From: Lewinellaceae bacterium
GTDB taxonomy: Bacteria > Bacteroidota > Bacteroidia > Chitinophagales > Saprospiraceae
Direction of reading: 5' to 3'
NCBI GenBank assembly: GCA_016719605.1
Contig: JADJYW010000006.1
Coordinates: 361,501-425,500, forward strand
DNA: 64,000 nucleotides
Below the pieces are notes generated by a model. That model was given only the letters and a program-made list of their open reading frames with translations. It was not told the DNA's origin and ran no database searches. This document shows positions 36,407-44,783 of the stretch, piece after piece (the stretch's first letter is position 1; the number at the start of each line of letters is the position of its first letter). The translations under genes were made by a program, and so were the position numbers.

Positions 36407-37543
36407 ATGACAGTGCTTATCATAGTTCTCTGTATCATTCTTATCACCATCGTTCTGGTGCAAATCGGCAAGGTCACTGAGTTGACTGCCCAGATTAAAG
36501 GCGAGCGCGAAGTAATGCGCGACAGCAGCAAGTGGAATGGCTACCTGTCGGTCGGTTTTCTGGTTGTGTTCTTGCTGGCTGTGTTCATCTCGGCTTGGGA
36601 GTACAAAAACCAGATGTTGGGTTATGGGCCGCACACCTCTGCCTCCGAGCATGGTGCGTCGTTGGACAGCCTGTTCGATGTTACCCTGATTTTTACGGGG
36701 ATTGTTTTTGTGCTTACCCACATTGCCCTGTTTTGGTTTGCCTATAAGTATCGTTGGAGCGAGAACCGCAAGGCGGAATTCATCTCCCATGATAACCGCC
36801 TGGAGGTAGTGTGGACTGCTATACCGGCGGTAGTGATGACACTACTTGTTGTACGCGGCCTGGATACCTGGAATACGGCAATGGCCGATGTGGCCCCGGG
36901 AGAAGACTTTATTGAAATTGAAGCCACGGCACAGCAGTTCAACTGGATCATTCGCTATCCGGGGCCGGATGGCAAGTTGGGCACACGGGATTATAAATTA
37001 ACAACCTCAAACAACCAGGTCGGGCAAGACTTTACCGATCGCAAAAACTGGGACGACGTTTTGGTTGGCCAGGAAATGTACCTGCCGGTGGGTAAAAAGG
37101 TTCGCGTCCGGATTATTGCCAAGGATGTGCTGCACAATTTTTATTTGCCGCAATTCCGTGTAAAAATGGACGCCGTGCCAGGTATGCCAACGTACTTTGT
37201 GTTTACTCCTGTTAAAACTACGGCGGAATACCGTAACGAATTGCGCAAGTATCCGGAGTATAACGAGCCGTATGACCCGGCTGATCCGACAGGTCCCAAG
37301 CGTTGGGAGAAGTTCGAGTATGAACTTGCCTGTGCAGAACTGTGTGGCAAGGGGCATTATTCAATGAAGCGCATTCTCCGTGTTGTGTCTCAGGAAGAAT
37401 TTGATGCCTGGTACAAAAAAGAACCTTCCTATTATGTAAGCCAAATACGGGGCAAAGACGATGACCCGAATAAGGGTAAGATACTGGATATAGACCCTGC
37501 TGAAGTACCTGCAGCGGTTCCGGTCGAAGAACCTGCTAAATAA
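36407..37543 (+). CDS. coxB: Cytochrome c oxidase subunit II
   Basis: CuA-carrying subunit of an aa3-type oxidase, 378 residues. An N-terminal hydrophobic segment (~2-20) is followed by two transmembrane hairpin helices (~47-68 and ~90-115). The cupredoxin domain has the first His in DVLHNFYLPQF and the CuA loop CAELCGKGHYSM with both Cys, His and Met ligands, plus the EATAQQFNW electron-entry Trp region. There is no cytochrome c domain at the C-terminus, so it is aa3 rather than caa3. Electrons are likely delivered by ActE or ActA in a supercomplex. Confidence 0.96.
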   Translation: MTVLIIVLCIILITIVLVQIGKVTELTAQIKGEREVMRDSSKWNGYLSVGFLVVFLLAVFISAWEYKNQMLGYGPHTSASEHGASLDSLFDVTLIFTGIVFVLTHIALFWFAYKYRWSENRKAEFISHDNRLEVVWTAIPAVVMTLLVVRGLDTWNTAMADVAPGEDFIEIEATAQQFNWIIRYPGPDGKLGTRDYKLTTSNNQVGQDFTDRKNWDDVLVGQEMYLPVGKKVRVRIIAKDVLHNFYLPQFRVKMDAVPGMPTYFVFTPVKTTAEYRNELRKYPEYNEPYDPADPTGPKRWEKFEYELACAELCGKGHYSMKRILRVVSQEEFDAWYKKEPSYYVSQIRGKDDDPNKGKILDIDPAEVPAAVPVEEPAK

Positions 37544-37616
37544 ACAGCGTGCTTTTAATTCAAAACAAGATTACACCGAACCCAACGAAAGTTCACACTA
37601 TACAAATTTCCTAGCT

Positions 37617-39476
37617 ATGGCTAATGCAGTAACCGCAGTTGAAACGTTGGAAGAAAAACTCACCCAGGAATTGGGCTATGATGATCACTTTCATGAGCAT
37701 CATCATGGTGACAAATACCAGTCGAATTTCCTGACGACGTATATTTTTAGCACCGATCACAAGATGATCGGTCGGCAATTCCTGATGACCGGTATTTTCT
37801 GGGCAATCATGGGCGCCGCAATGTCGATTGTTTTCCGTTTGCAATTAGGCTTTCCGGAGGCAGACATGGCCTGGCTTCGCCCCATCCTCGGGAAGTGGAT
37901 TCAGGTTAACGAAGCAGGTATAGGTAAGTTAGATCCAGAGTTCTACTACTCTTTGGTGACTATCCACGGTACTGTACTGGTGTTTTTTGTGTTGACGGCC
38001 GGCCTTAGTGGTACGTTCTCTAACCTGCTTATTCCATTGCAAATTGGTGCGCGGGACATGGCCTCTCCGCTGTTGAATGCCTTTTCCTACTGGTTCTTCT
38101 TTTTGGCCAGCGTGGTCATGTTTTTGTCGCTCTTCCTGAGTACCGGGCCATTTTCAGGTGGTTGGACGGCCTATCCACCGTTGAGCGCGCTGCCTCAGGC
38201 ATCCGAAGGTTCGGGTGCTGGTATGACGATGTGGATTGTTGCTATGGCAATGTTTATTGTATCGGCATTGCTGGGCGGTATCAACTATGTAACTACTGTT
38301 TTGAATCTGCGGACCAAGGGTATGAATCTGTGGCGTATGCCGTTGACGATCTGGGCTTTTTTTGTTACCGCAATTCTGGGTATTTTATCTTTCCCGGTAC
38401 TGTTGTCCGGCGTATTGTTGTTGATGTTTGACCGCAGCATGGGCACCTCGTTTTATCTAAGCGAGATCGTGGTAGGTGGCCAAATTCTCGATCGTGTGGG
38501 AGGCAGCCCGATTCTCTTTCAACACCTGTTCTGGTTCCTGGGGCACCCGGAGGTTTACATCATCATCCTTCCTGCTATGGGGATTGTATCGGAGGTATTA
38601 TCCGTAAACGCACGCAAGCCTATCTTTGGCTATCGCGCTATGGTGCTGTCTATTTTGGCTATTGGATTTCTTTCGTTTATTGTTTGGGCGCACCACATGT
38701 TTATGTCCGGAGTAAACCCATTTATAAGCAATTTCTTTGTGGTGTTTACGCTCATTATTGCCGTTCCTTCGGCGGTAAAGGTGTTCAACTGGATATCAAC
38801 AGTGTATGCCTCAAACTTCCGGTTTAACGCGGCCAGTTTGTTTTCTGTGGGTTTTGTATCCATGTTCATTTCAGGTGGTTTGACTGGTATATTTCTGGGT
38901 AACTCTGCTATTGATATTCAGTTGCACGATACATATTTCGTTGTAGCGCACTTCCACATTGTGATGGGTATTGCTGCATTCTTCGGTATGTTCGCCGGTA
39001 TCTATCACTGGTTTCCGAAGATGTTTGGGCGTTTTATGAATGAAACCCTTGGGAAGGTACACTTCTGGGGTACAATGATTGGTGCTTATGCCATTTTCTG
39101 GCCGATGCACTACACCGGTATGGCCGGCATGCCGCGTCGTTACTATGATGGTGGTGCTTCCTTTGACGCATTCCGTCACTTCACCGAATTAAATCAGTTT
39201 ATCACAGTGGCCGCAATCGTTGTTTTCTTTTTACAACTCGTATTTGTGATCAACTTTTTCTATTCCATTTTTAGCGGACGTAAAATGACAGTCAAAAACC
39301 CGTGGGGTGCCAATACATTGGAATGGACAACGCCGATTCATACTGGTCACGGCAACTGGCCGGGTAACATTCCGACTGTACAGCGCTGGTCGTATGATTA
39401 TGGAAAAGACGGTGAAGAATTTATTCCCCAGTATGTGCCCCTCAAGGAGGGTGAGCATGACCACGGCGGGCACTGA
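37617..39476 (+). CDS. coxA: Cytochrome c oxidase subunit I
   Basis: Catalytic subunit with low-spin heme, heme-copper centre and proton channels; 619 residues, about 12-14 transmembrane helices. Ligand motifs are HGTVLVFFV (low-spin heme His), WFLGHPEVYIIILP (CuB His and cross-linked Tyr), WAHHMFMSG (two CuB His) and HDTYFVVAHFHIVMG (high- and low-spin heme His). The GHPEVY glutamate marks it as an A1-type enzyme. The N-terminus before the first helix is extended and His-rich (DDHFHEHHHGDK). It follows subunit II by 73 bases. Confidence 0.98.
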   Translation: MANAVTAVETLEEKLTQELGYDDHFHEHHHGDKYQSNFLTTYIFSTDHKMIGRQFLMTGIFWAIMGAAMSIVFRLQLGFPEADMAWLRPILGKWIQVNEAGIGKLDPEFYYSLVTIHGTVLVFFVLTAGLSGTFSNLLIPLQIGARDMASPLLNAFSYWFFFLASVVMFLSLFLSTGPFSGGWTAYPPLSALPQASEGSGAGMTMWIVAMAMFIVSALLGGINYVTTVLNLRTKGMNLWRMPLTIWAFFVTAILGILSFPVLLSGVLLLMFDRSMGTSFYLSEIVVGGQILDRVGGSPILFQHLFWFLGHPEVYIIILPAMGIVSEVLSVNARKPIFGYRAMVLSILAIGFLSFIVWAHHMFMSGVNPFISNFFVVFTLIIAVPSAVKVFNWISTVYASNFRFNAASLFSVGFVSMFISGGLTGIFLGNSAIDIQLHDTYFVVAHFHIVMGIAAFFGMFAGIYHWFPKMFGRFMNETLGKVHFWGTMIGAYAIFWPMHYTGMAGMPRRYYDGGASFDAFRHFTELNQFITVAAIVVFFLQLVFVINFFYSIFSGRKMTVKNPWGANTLEWTTPIHTGHGNWPGNIPTVQRWSYDYGKDGEEFIPQYVPLKEGEHDHGGH

Positions 39477-39550
39477 GTTTGAAAATATGTAACGTTCACA
39501 GAGTTCATGTGATTAGTCGGGTACAACGCACACACTTCAATTTTTACATT

Positions 39551-40453
39551 TTGCAATCAAATTCCTCGGTACAGCAACAAACTTATTGGGCAAATCTCAC
39601 ACAGGGTTTTGTTGACTTCGGTCTGTTGGTCAAGTTCAAGTTGTCCTTGATGGTTCTGTTCTCGGCTTTGATATCCTATTCAATAGCGGGTTTTGGTCAG
39701 GTGACCTGGGTTGGTATGTTACTTTTGGCTATAGGTGGGTTCCTGGTAACAGGAGCAGCCAATGCTTTAAATCAAGTATTGGAACGCGATTATGATCGGT
39801 TGATGCCGCGCACGGCTAATCGTCCGGTGGCTACAGGCAGGATGAGTGTATCTACCGCGGTTTTATGGGCGGGCATGATGGCTCTTTTTGGTGTGACTAT
39901 ACTTTCTCTGTTCAATCCGCTAACCGGATTTTTGGGTATGTTGTCGCTGATCAGTTATGCCTTTATTTACACGCCCCTGAAACGCTCGACGCCATTGGCC
40001 GTAGTGGTAGGGGCTATTCCCGGAGCACTACCCTTGGTGATTGGTTGTACCGCATGGGAGGGGGTGTTAAGTTCAACGGCCTTAATTTTGTTTACTATCC
40101 AGTTTTTGTGGCAGTTTCCACACTTTTGGGCAGTGGCCTGGGTCGCTGACGAGGACTATAAACGCGCGGGATTCTTTATGCTGCCTTCGCGCAACGGCGA
40201 GAAGAACGAGATCACCGGGTTACTATCATTTTTGTTTTGTGTATTAATGATTGTTAATGCCGGCATCGGCTACGCAATCGGTTTCACGGGAGTGCTTGCG
40301 ACGCTGGCTTTGATTGGTATAAACACGTACTTTGCGCATCGCTGTTGGTCCTTGTACCGCACTTGCTCGCTGGAAGCGGCACGCCGACAAATGTTTGCCT
40401 CGTTTTTGCACTTGCCTTTGTCGCTGATTATCATTTTGCTGGACAAAATTTAA
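39551..40453 (+). CDS. ctaB: Heme O synthase (protoheme IX farnesyltransferase)
   Basis: UbiA-superfamily membrane enzyme that farnesylates heme b to heme o for the oxidase. The aspartate motifs are NALNQVLERDYDRLMPRTANRP (N-x-x-x-D-x-x-x-D) and DEDYKRAGFFMLP; about eight to nine helices are predicted. No ATG precedes the conserved VDFGLLVKFKLSLM segment: the frame opens at TTG 39479, and TTG 39551 or GTG 39509 are other options, so the start is uncertain. I place it at 39551 from homology (~300 residues). It lies directly after subunit I. Confidence 0.93.
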   Translation: MQSNSSVQQQTYWANLTQGFVDFGLLVKFKLSLMVLFSALISYSIAGFGQVTWVGMLLLAIGGFLVTGAANALNQVLERDYDRLMPRTANRPVATGRMSVSTAVLWAGMMALFGVTILSLFNPLTGFLGMLSLISYAFIYTPLKRSTPLAVVVGAIPGALPLVIGCTAWEGVLSSTALILFTIQFLWQFPHFWAVAWVADEDYKRAGFFMLPSRNGEKNEITGLLSFLFCVLMIVNAGIGYAIGFTGVLATLALIGINTYFAHRCWSLYRTCSLEAARRQMFASFLHLPLSLIIILLDKI

Positions 40454-40471
40454 TGGAATAGACGAAAGAAC

Positions 40472-41050
40472 ATGAGCACAATATCTTCAGAATATAGTCA
40501 AAATAAAATTCACTCCCATAAGTTCGCTTTATGGGTGGCTATTGCTACGATTATCATGATGTTCGGGGCGTTTACGAGTGCGTATATCGTGCGGCGTGCT
40601 GCGGGTAATTGGTATGAGTTCAAATTGCCGGATATTTTCTTTTTGAACACAGTGGTCATTTTGATGAGCAGTGTAACCCTGCATATTGCCTATACATCCT
40701 TTCTCAAGGGACGGGAAAAACGGTACAAAACCCTGCTGGCGACCACCTTAGTGCTTGGGCTTGTCTTTGTGGTATTACAATACTTTGGATGGAAAGCCAT
40801 GGCGGGAATGGGTGCGACTTTCACCGCAAATCCATCCAGTTCATTTGTTTATGTGATTTCCGGGCTACATGCGGCACACGTTTTGGGTGGTGTGGCGGCA
40901 CTGATTGTGGCAATGGCACATGCACATTTCTTGCCGTTCAGACCCACGCCCCGGCGTCGTCTGCGTTTCGAGTTGGTGGTGCATTACTGGCACTTTGTGG
41001 ATGCGCTATGGGTGTATTTGTTTGTATTTTTTATGATTCAATCCCTGTAA
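40472..41050 (+). CDS. Cytochrome c oxidase subunit III family protein (first copy)
   Basis: A 192-residue membrane protein with five transmembrane helices, matching short heme-copper oxidase subunit III. Key segments are MFGAFTSAYIVRRAAGNWYEFKLP, FVYVISGLHAAHVLGGVAAL and VVHYWHFVDALWVYLFVFF. Bacteroidota oxidase clusters often have two subunit III genes in succession, and this is the shorter one. It may be a structural partner, or serve the assembly of the complex, as no catalytic residues are expected. Confidence 0.92.
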   Translation: MSTISSEYSQNKIHSHKFALWVAIATIIMMFGAFTSAYIVRRAAGNWYEFKLPDIFFLNTVVILMSSVTLHIAYTSFLKGREKRYKTLLATTLVLGLVFVVLQYFGWKAMAGMGATFTANPSSSFVYVISGLHAAHVLGGVAALIVAMAHAHFLPFRPTPRRRLRFELVVHYWHFVDALWVYLFVFFMIQSL

Positions 41051-41097
41051 AACGATAAACTCTTAAAGTTACTACTACCTATCAATACTTGTTGAAC

Positions 41098-41980
41098 ATG
41101 GCAGATACTTCCGTTGCTCACGCACACGAAACACACGATCACGATCATCAGGACGATCCCAATATCTGGGAAGGCGCGAAGGAACCTTTCAAGGCGAGTT
41201 ATGGCAAGCTGATGATGTGGTACTTTTTGGTGTCCGATGCCTTTACTTTCGCCGGGTTTCTCATTGCTTACGGTGCTTTGCGTTTCAGTACACCAACATG
41301 GCCGGAGGCAGATTTTGTGTTCGCGTCCTTCCCGTTTGTGGATGCGCATTGGCCGCTGGTCTTTGTGACATTCATGACGTTCGTCTTGATATTTAGCTCC
41401 GTCACTATGGTGCGTGCTGTACAAGAGGGACATCGGGAAAACCGCAATGGAGTGGTTTTTTGGATGTTCCTGACGATCCTTGGTGGTGCGATCTTCCTGG
41501 GATCACAGGCTTATGAGTGGACGACACTTATTGTCAAGGAAAACGTAACCTTGTCGGCTAACCCATTCAGCAGGCACATCGCTGACGGGGTGTATTTAAA
41601 CCCAGATGGTTCGGAGGGGCGAAATGAAGACGGCACTCCCAAAACTTTTACTAAAGGGGAAAACTATCTGTTGCACAAGCATGATGGGAAGTTTGATATC
41701 CCTCAGGTAAAATACACCACGGGGCAGTATGCCGGCCAGGTAAAAGAGGCTGGACTTGGCCCTAAAGCTTTTGGCGCCCTGTTTTTCTTTATTACGGGGT
41801 TCCACGGTTTCCACGTATTCTCCGGGTGTACTCTTTCTCACTATCATTATGATTAATGCTGCGAGTGGCCTCTATGCGGCACGTAGAAATGGTTATGAAA
41901 TGGTGGAAAAGATTGGCCTTTATTGGCACTTTGTGGACTTGGTTTGGGTATTTGTGTTTCTTGTATTCTACCTGCTGTAA
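41098..41980 (+). CDS. coxC: Cytochrome c oxidase subunit III (second copy, one apparent frameshift)
   Basis: Subunit III of ~293 residues after repair. It has a His-rich N-terminus (HAHETHDHDHQDD), first helices (LMMWYFLVSDAFTFAGFLIAY), an inserted soluble loop (~residues 155-215) containing charged residues, then FFITGFHGFHVFSGV and LYWHFVDLVWVFVFLVFYLL. The frame breaks in GGG 41824-41826: removing one base restores HVFSGVLFLTIIMIN. The ATG at 41098 is preferred to the TTG three codons upstream. It follows the first subunit III gene by 47 bases. Confidence 0.92.
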
Positions 41981-42041
41981 TCTATTTCTGCAATCTTTCC
42001 ACACAACCTTAATTTTTCACACATTCATCTTGTCTTAGAAA

Positions 42042-42479
42042 ATGGCTGGACATCAAACTTATGAAGAACAAAAAGCCTTGGTGTTTCGTGGGCTTATGCT
42101 TTTGGGCGCCATCACTATTGTAGAGGTATTTGTTGCCTTGTTAGCCAAAGGACATTTGGTGCATAGTATCAAGTTCTCTGAAGGTTTTGGGCACTATTTA
42201 TATATGCTTTTGATGGTTGGTTTTTCACTCTACAAAGCCTACTTCATTATTTTTTATTTTATGCACATGGCCTATGAGGTGCGCGGTCTTATGCTTAGTG
42301 TGTTGCTACCGACTACTTTGTTGATTTGGGCTATCATTGCCTTTTTTCAAGAGGGCAATTCATGGGGGGCTCGCCGAGAACTCATACGCGAAAAGGACCA
42401 AGAAATCGTCAAGCCAAATACGGGGGGTAAGCCTCAGGGTTATTTATTGTCCGGAGTTGATTGGCCCCAAAAAGGCTGA
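42042..42479 (+). CDS. Cytochrome c oxidase subunit IV-like (prokaryotic CtaF type)
   Basis: A 145-residue membrane protein with three transmembrane helices (~15-35, ~50-75 and ~82-104), with the motifs ALVFRGLMLLGAITIVEVFVAL, KAYFIIFYFMHMAYEVRGL and LPTTLLIWAIIAFFQEG. This is the usual Bacteroidota caa3/aa3 subunit IV pattern. The C-terminal ~40 residues are soluble and unique (PNTGGKPQGYLLSGVDWP). It probably stabilises the oxidase. Confidence 0.9.
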   Translation: MAGHQTYEEQKALVFRGLMLLGAITIVEVFVALLAKGHLVHSIKFSEGFGHYLYMLLMVGFSLYKAYFIIFYFMHMAYEVRGLMLSVLLPTTLLIWAIIAFFQEGNSWGARRELIREKDQEIVKPNTGGKPQGYLLSGVDWPQKG

Positions 42480-42550
42480 TAAGTTGCAAGGGCGAGGGAA
42501 CAAAACCTCGCCTTTTTTGTTTGTTGACAGAAAATTATTTCAATAACGAT

Positions 42551-43180
42551 ATGAACGAACAAGTTTCTTTCAAACGTAAAACATTCATTTTTTCGGTACT
42601 TTTTTTACTGTTAGTGGTGTTGCCCGCGGGTTCCTGGTTCTATCTTCGAGGTGGTTTGAACTGGCGGAAACAGGCACAAGCGGAATTACAGAATTATGGA
42701 AAAATCCGTAGTGCACAGATTATATATGCTGATGGTACAAAAGAGAACATGTTAGCGGAAAAAGTATGCGTAGTCTACTATTTTGGTGCCAATCCAGACC
42801 TGACCGAGGTTAACCGAAAGATTTTGGATACCGGTGAACGGCTCTTTACTCAGTTTGGCTACAAATCGGGTAATCAATACGATGATTTCCGACTTGTAAT
42901 GATTACCCAGGGCGGAACGGCGGAATTCAGGACTCACGCCCAAACACTACCAAGCGCTGATTTTGCTAACTGGGTTTGGACAGGTGGATTGGGCTCGTGG
43001 AGGACAATTCTGGTTAATGCATACGATTTATATTGCCAGAAAAATAAGGTTGAGCCGGTTGAGCACTACTTTGCACTCACAGATACTACTGGAACCATTC
43101 GACGTTTTTACAATGCAGTGGATGAAAAAGAACTTGGGCGTATGGTTGAACACATTGCACTTTTGTTACCCACACGATAA
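42551..43180 (+). CDS. SCO1/SenC-like protein lacking the copper-binding CxxxC motif
   Basis: A 209-residue protein with one N-terminal membrane helix (~11-33) and a thioredoxin-like domain, in the place where Bacteroidota oxidase clusters encode SCO1, the CuA-site copper chaperone. Where SCO has ...TSCPTICP, this protein reads VCVVYYFGANPDLTEVNRKI: the two copper-binding cysteines are absent, and only one Cys remains, on the preceding strand. Later regions keep the fold (FRLVMITQG, HYFALTDTTGTIRRFYNAVDEKELGRMVEHIALLLP), though the copper-ligand His is not apparent. The ATG at 42551 follows a short gap. It may be structural, or degenerate with copper insertion done elsewhere. Confidence 0.75.
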   Translation: MNEQVSFKRKTFIFSVLFLLLVVLPAGSWFYLRGGLNWRKQAQAELQNYGKIRSAQIIYADGTKENMLAEKVCVVYYFGANPDLTEVNRKILDTGERLFTQFGYKSGNQYDDFRLVMITQGGTAEFRTHAQTLPSADFANWVWTGGLGSWRTILVNAYDLYCQKNKVEPVEHYFALTDTTGTIRRFYNAVDEKELGRMVEHIALLLPTR

Positions 43181-43204
43181 AGGGAAGTACCCAAAAACAA
43201 ACGT

Positions 43205-43759
43205 ATGGCTACCCCAAATACAACATCTTCCCATGATAGTATTCGTCTGGAAAAGCGCCTGAATAACATCGCATACATGGTGTCGGGGTTAGTTCTGTTT
43301 TTGGTGGTACTGATGCGGCGGGTGAAATTTGATGTAGGTATTGACTTTAGTTTTTTGCCGCCACTACATGCTTCACTGAATGCTTTAACATCTGTTATTC
43401 TACTGGTTGCCTATTCTTTTATTCGGAAAAAGCAAGTGGTAGCGCATCGGCGTTCTATTTATGCCGCAATGGTTTGTTCGGCCTTGTTCCTGCTGTCTTA
43501 TGTACTGTATCACTTCACAACAGAGGAAACACGCTTTGGCGGCGAAGGAGCCGTACGATATGTATATTTTTTTATTCTGATCACACATGTGGTGCTGGCT
43601 GCCGTTATTTTGCCTTTTATCCTGTTGACGTTCACCCGTGCCTACACGGGGCAATATGAACGGCACAAAACAATGGCGCGTTGGGTGTTCCCACTCTGGC
43701 TTTATGTTGCCATTACCGGCCCCGTTTGTTACCTGATGTTGAAACCATATTACGGATAG
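43205..43759 (+). CDS. DUF420 membrane protein (oxidase assembly)
   Basis: A 184-residue membrane protein with five hydrophobic helices. The SFLPPLHASLNALTSVILLVAY segment and the YVLYHF, FILITHVVLAAVILPFILLTF and ARWVFPLWLYVAITGPVCYLML stretches are characteristic of DUF420, with conserved His residues that suggest heme or metal handling. The family includes CtaM of Gram-positive bacteria, needed for oxidase maturation; that role is inferred here. It lies 24 bases after the SCO-like gene. Confidence 0.9.
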   Translation: MATPNTTSSHDSIRLEKRLNNIAYMVSGLVLFLVVLMRRVKFDVGIDFSFLPPLHASLNALTSVILLVAYSFIRKKQVVAHRRSIYAAMVCSALFLLSYVLYHFTTEETRFGGEGAVRYVYFFILITHVVLAAVILPFILLTFTRAYTGQYERHKTMARWVFPLWLYVAITGPVCYLMLKPYYG

Positions 43760-43793
43760 GATTTATTTATCACATTGACAAAATGCAATAGTT

Positions 43794-44096
43794 ATGAAAA
43801 ACAAAACAGTTAAATTTGGGCTTGTACTGAGCATACTTTTGTTGATTATATGGCTATTCCCCGCCGACGTTCAAGCACAGTGTCCCATGTGTCGGATGTC
43901 GGCAGAATCTAATTTAAAAAATGGCGGCACCGATGGTCGCGGGCTGAACATGGGTATACTGTACATGTTGGTTATGCCGTATCTTCTGGTAGGGTCTATC
44001 GGATTTTGGTGGTGGCGCAACCGCAAAAACACGGAAAATATAAATGACAGTCAGTTGCCTAACTTACTGGAAGATGAGCCAAGTCGGTATAATTGA
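43794..44096 (+). CDS. Small exported/membrane protein with CPMC motif
   Basis: A 100-residue protein with an N-terminal leader or helix (KFGLVLSILLLIIWLFPADVQAQ), then CPMCRMSAESNLKNGG immediately after it (Cys30 and Cys33) and a second transmembrane helix (~50-72, MGILYMLVMPYLLVGSIGFWWW). The CPMC site faces the periplasm and could bind metal or redox-cycle. Similar small proteins are found after oxidase genes in other Bacteroidota, so a role in assembly is likely but unproven. It is the last gene of the cluster, followed by a terminator. Confidence 0.8.
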   Translation: MKNKTVKFGLVLSILLLIIWLFPADVQAQCPMCRMSAESNLKNGGTDGRGLNMGILYMLVMPYLLVGSIGFWWWRNRKNTENINDSQLPNLLEDEPSRYN

Positions 44097-44110
44097 TACA
44101 ATGACCCGAT

Positions 44111-44149
44111 AAAAAAAGGGCCGACGATTATCTCGTCGGCCCTTTTTTT
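44111..44149. terminator. Terminator of the act-oxidase gene cluster (bidirectional)
   Basis: Stem GGGCCGACGA (44118-44127) pairs with TCGTCGGCCC (44133-44142), flanked by seven As before and seven Ts after, so it works for both the oxidase cluster and the convergent barrel gene. Confidence 0.93.
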
Positions 44150-44164
44150 ATAGTCGGTCGAGAA

Positions 44165-44659
44165 TTACTTGAGCGTATAACGAGCGCTGAGTGCACCATA
44201 CCCGCCACGTATCCCATCGTAGTACCCACCGCCTATAAAAAAGATCGGTACCCAGTCCAATGAAAGATTGACTGGCGCATCTGCAAATTTGTAGTCAAGC
44301 CCCAACACCCCCATAATACCTATACTGGTATTGCCTGCGTCACCGCGAGCAAATGATCCTTTGTAGTTCCAGAAAAAAACAGAGGCTCCGCCGCCATAGT
44401 ACCATTTCAATCCGTCAACACCTTCAATGGCATTGTGATGCTGGTACATGGCTCCGATGTTTGTCCAGCCATACCCGTTCCAGGAACGGAAACCGGCAAA
44501 AAGCTCAAAAGCTCCCTGGTCGCTGATAAATTGTTTGTAGGAAACCGAGGTGGGGTAGCCAAGACGCAAGCCAATGGCAGATTTATACTCTTGCGCAAAC
44601 AGCGCCATGGAACACCCGAGTACAAGGGCAAAGGCAAACACTAATTTTTTTGTAATCAT
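44165..44659 (-). CDS. Outer-membrane beta-barrel-like protein
   Basis: A 164-residue protein with a signal peptide (MITKKLVFAFALVLGCSMALFAQ) and alternating hydrophobic strands with many aromatics and glycines (AIGLRLGYPTSVSYKQF, AFELFAGFRSW, WYYGGGASVFFWNYKG, SIGIMGVLGLDYKFADAP, LDWVPIFFIGGGYY, YGALSARYTLK). This resembles small eight-stranded outer-membrane barrels (DUF6646/OmpW-like), but no specific family is certain. The gene stands alone, convergent with the oxidase cluster. Confidence 0.75.
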   Translation of the reverse strand: MITKKLVFAFALVLGCSMALFAQEYKSAIGLRLGYPTSVSYKQFISDQGAFELFAGFRSWNGYGWTNIGAMYQHHNAIEGVDGLKWYYGGGASVFFWNYKGSFARGDAGNTSIGIMGVLGLDYKFADAPVNLSLDWVPIFFIGGGYYDGIRGGYGALSARYTLK

Positions 44660-44686
44660 GTTTTCAGTATTGTTTTAGTTAATATG

Positions 44687-44718
44687 CAAAACTAAGGATT
44701 TTTAAGTGGGCTACAAGC
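44687..44718 (-). promoter_or_regulatory. Candidate promoter of the beta-barrel-like gene
   Basis: On the minus strand TTG (44716-44718) and TAGTTTTG (44687-44694) are 21 bases apart, close to the phylum consensus, with transcription starting about 20 bases before the ATG at 44659. Confidence 0.45.
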
Positions 44719-44783
44719 CAATGGCTTTTTTCTTGGCCTCTTTCCTGAAAATCGCCAACTTCGCCCCTTCATAACCAACGCCC

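Noticed and set aside
41098..41980. Programmed ribosomal frameshift in subunit III
   Set aside because: No slippery heptamer with a downstream pseudoknot is visible, and similar one-base breaks occur in unrelated genes; sequencing error is simpler.
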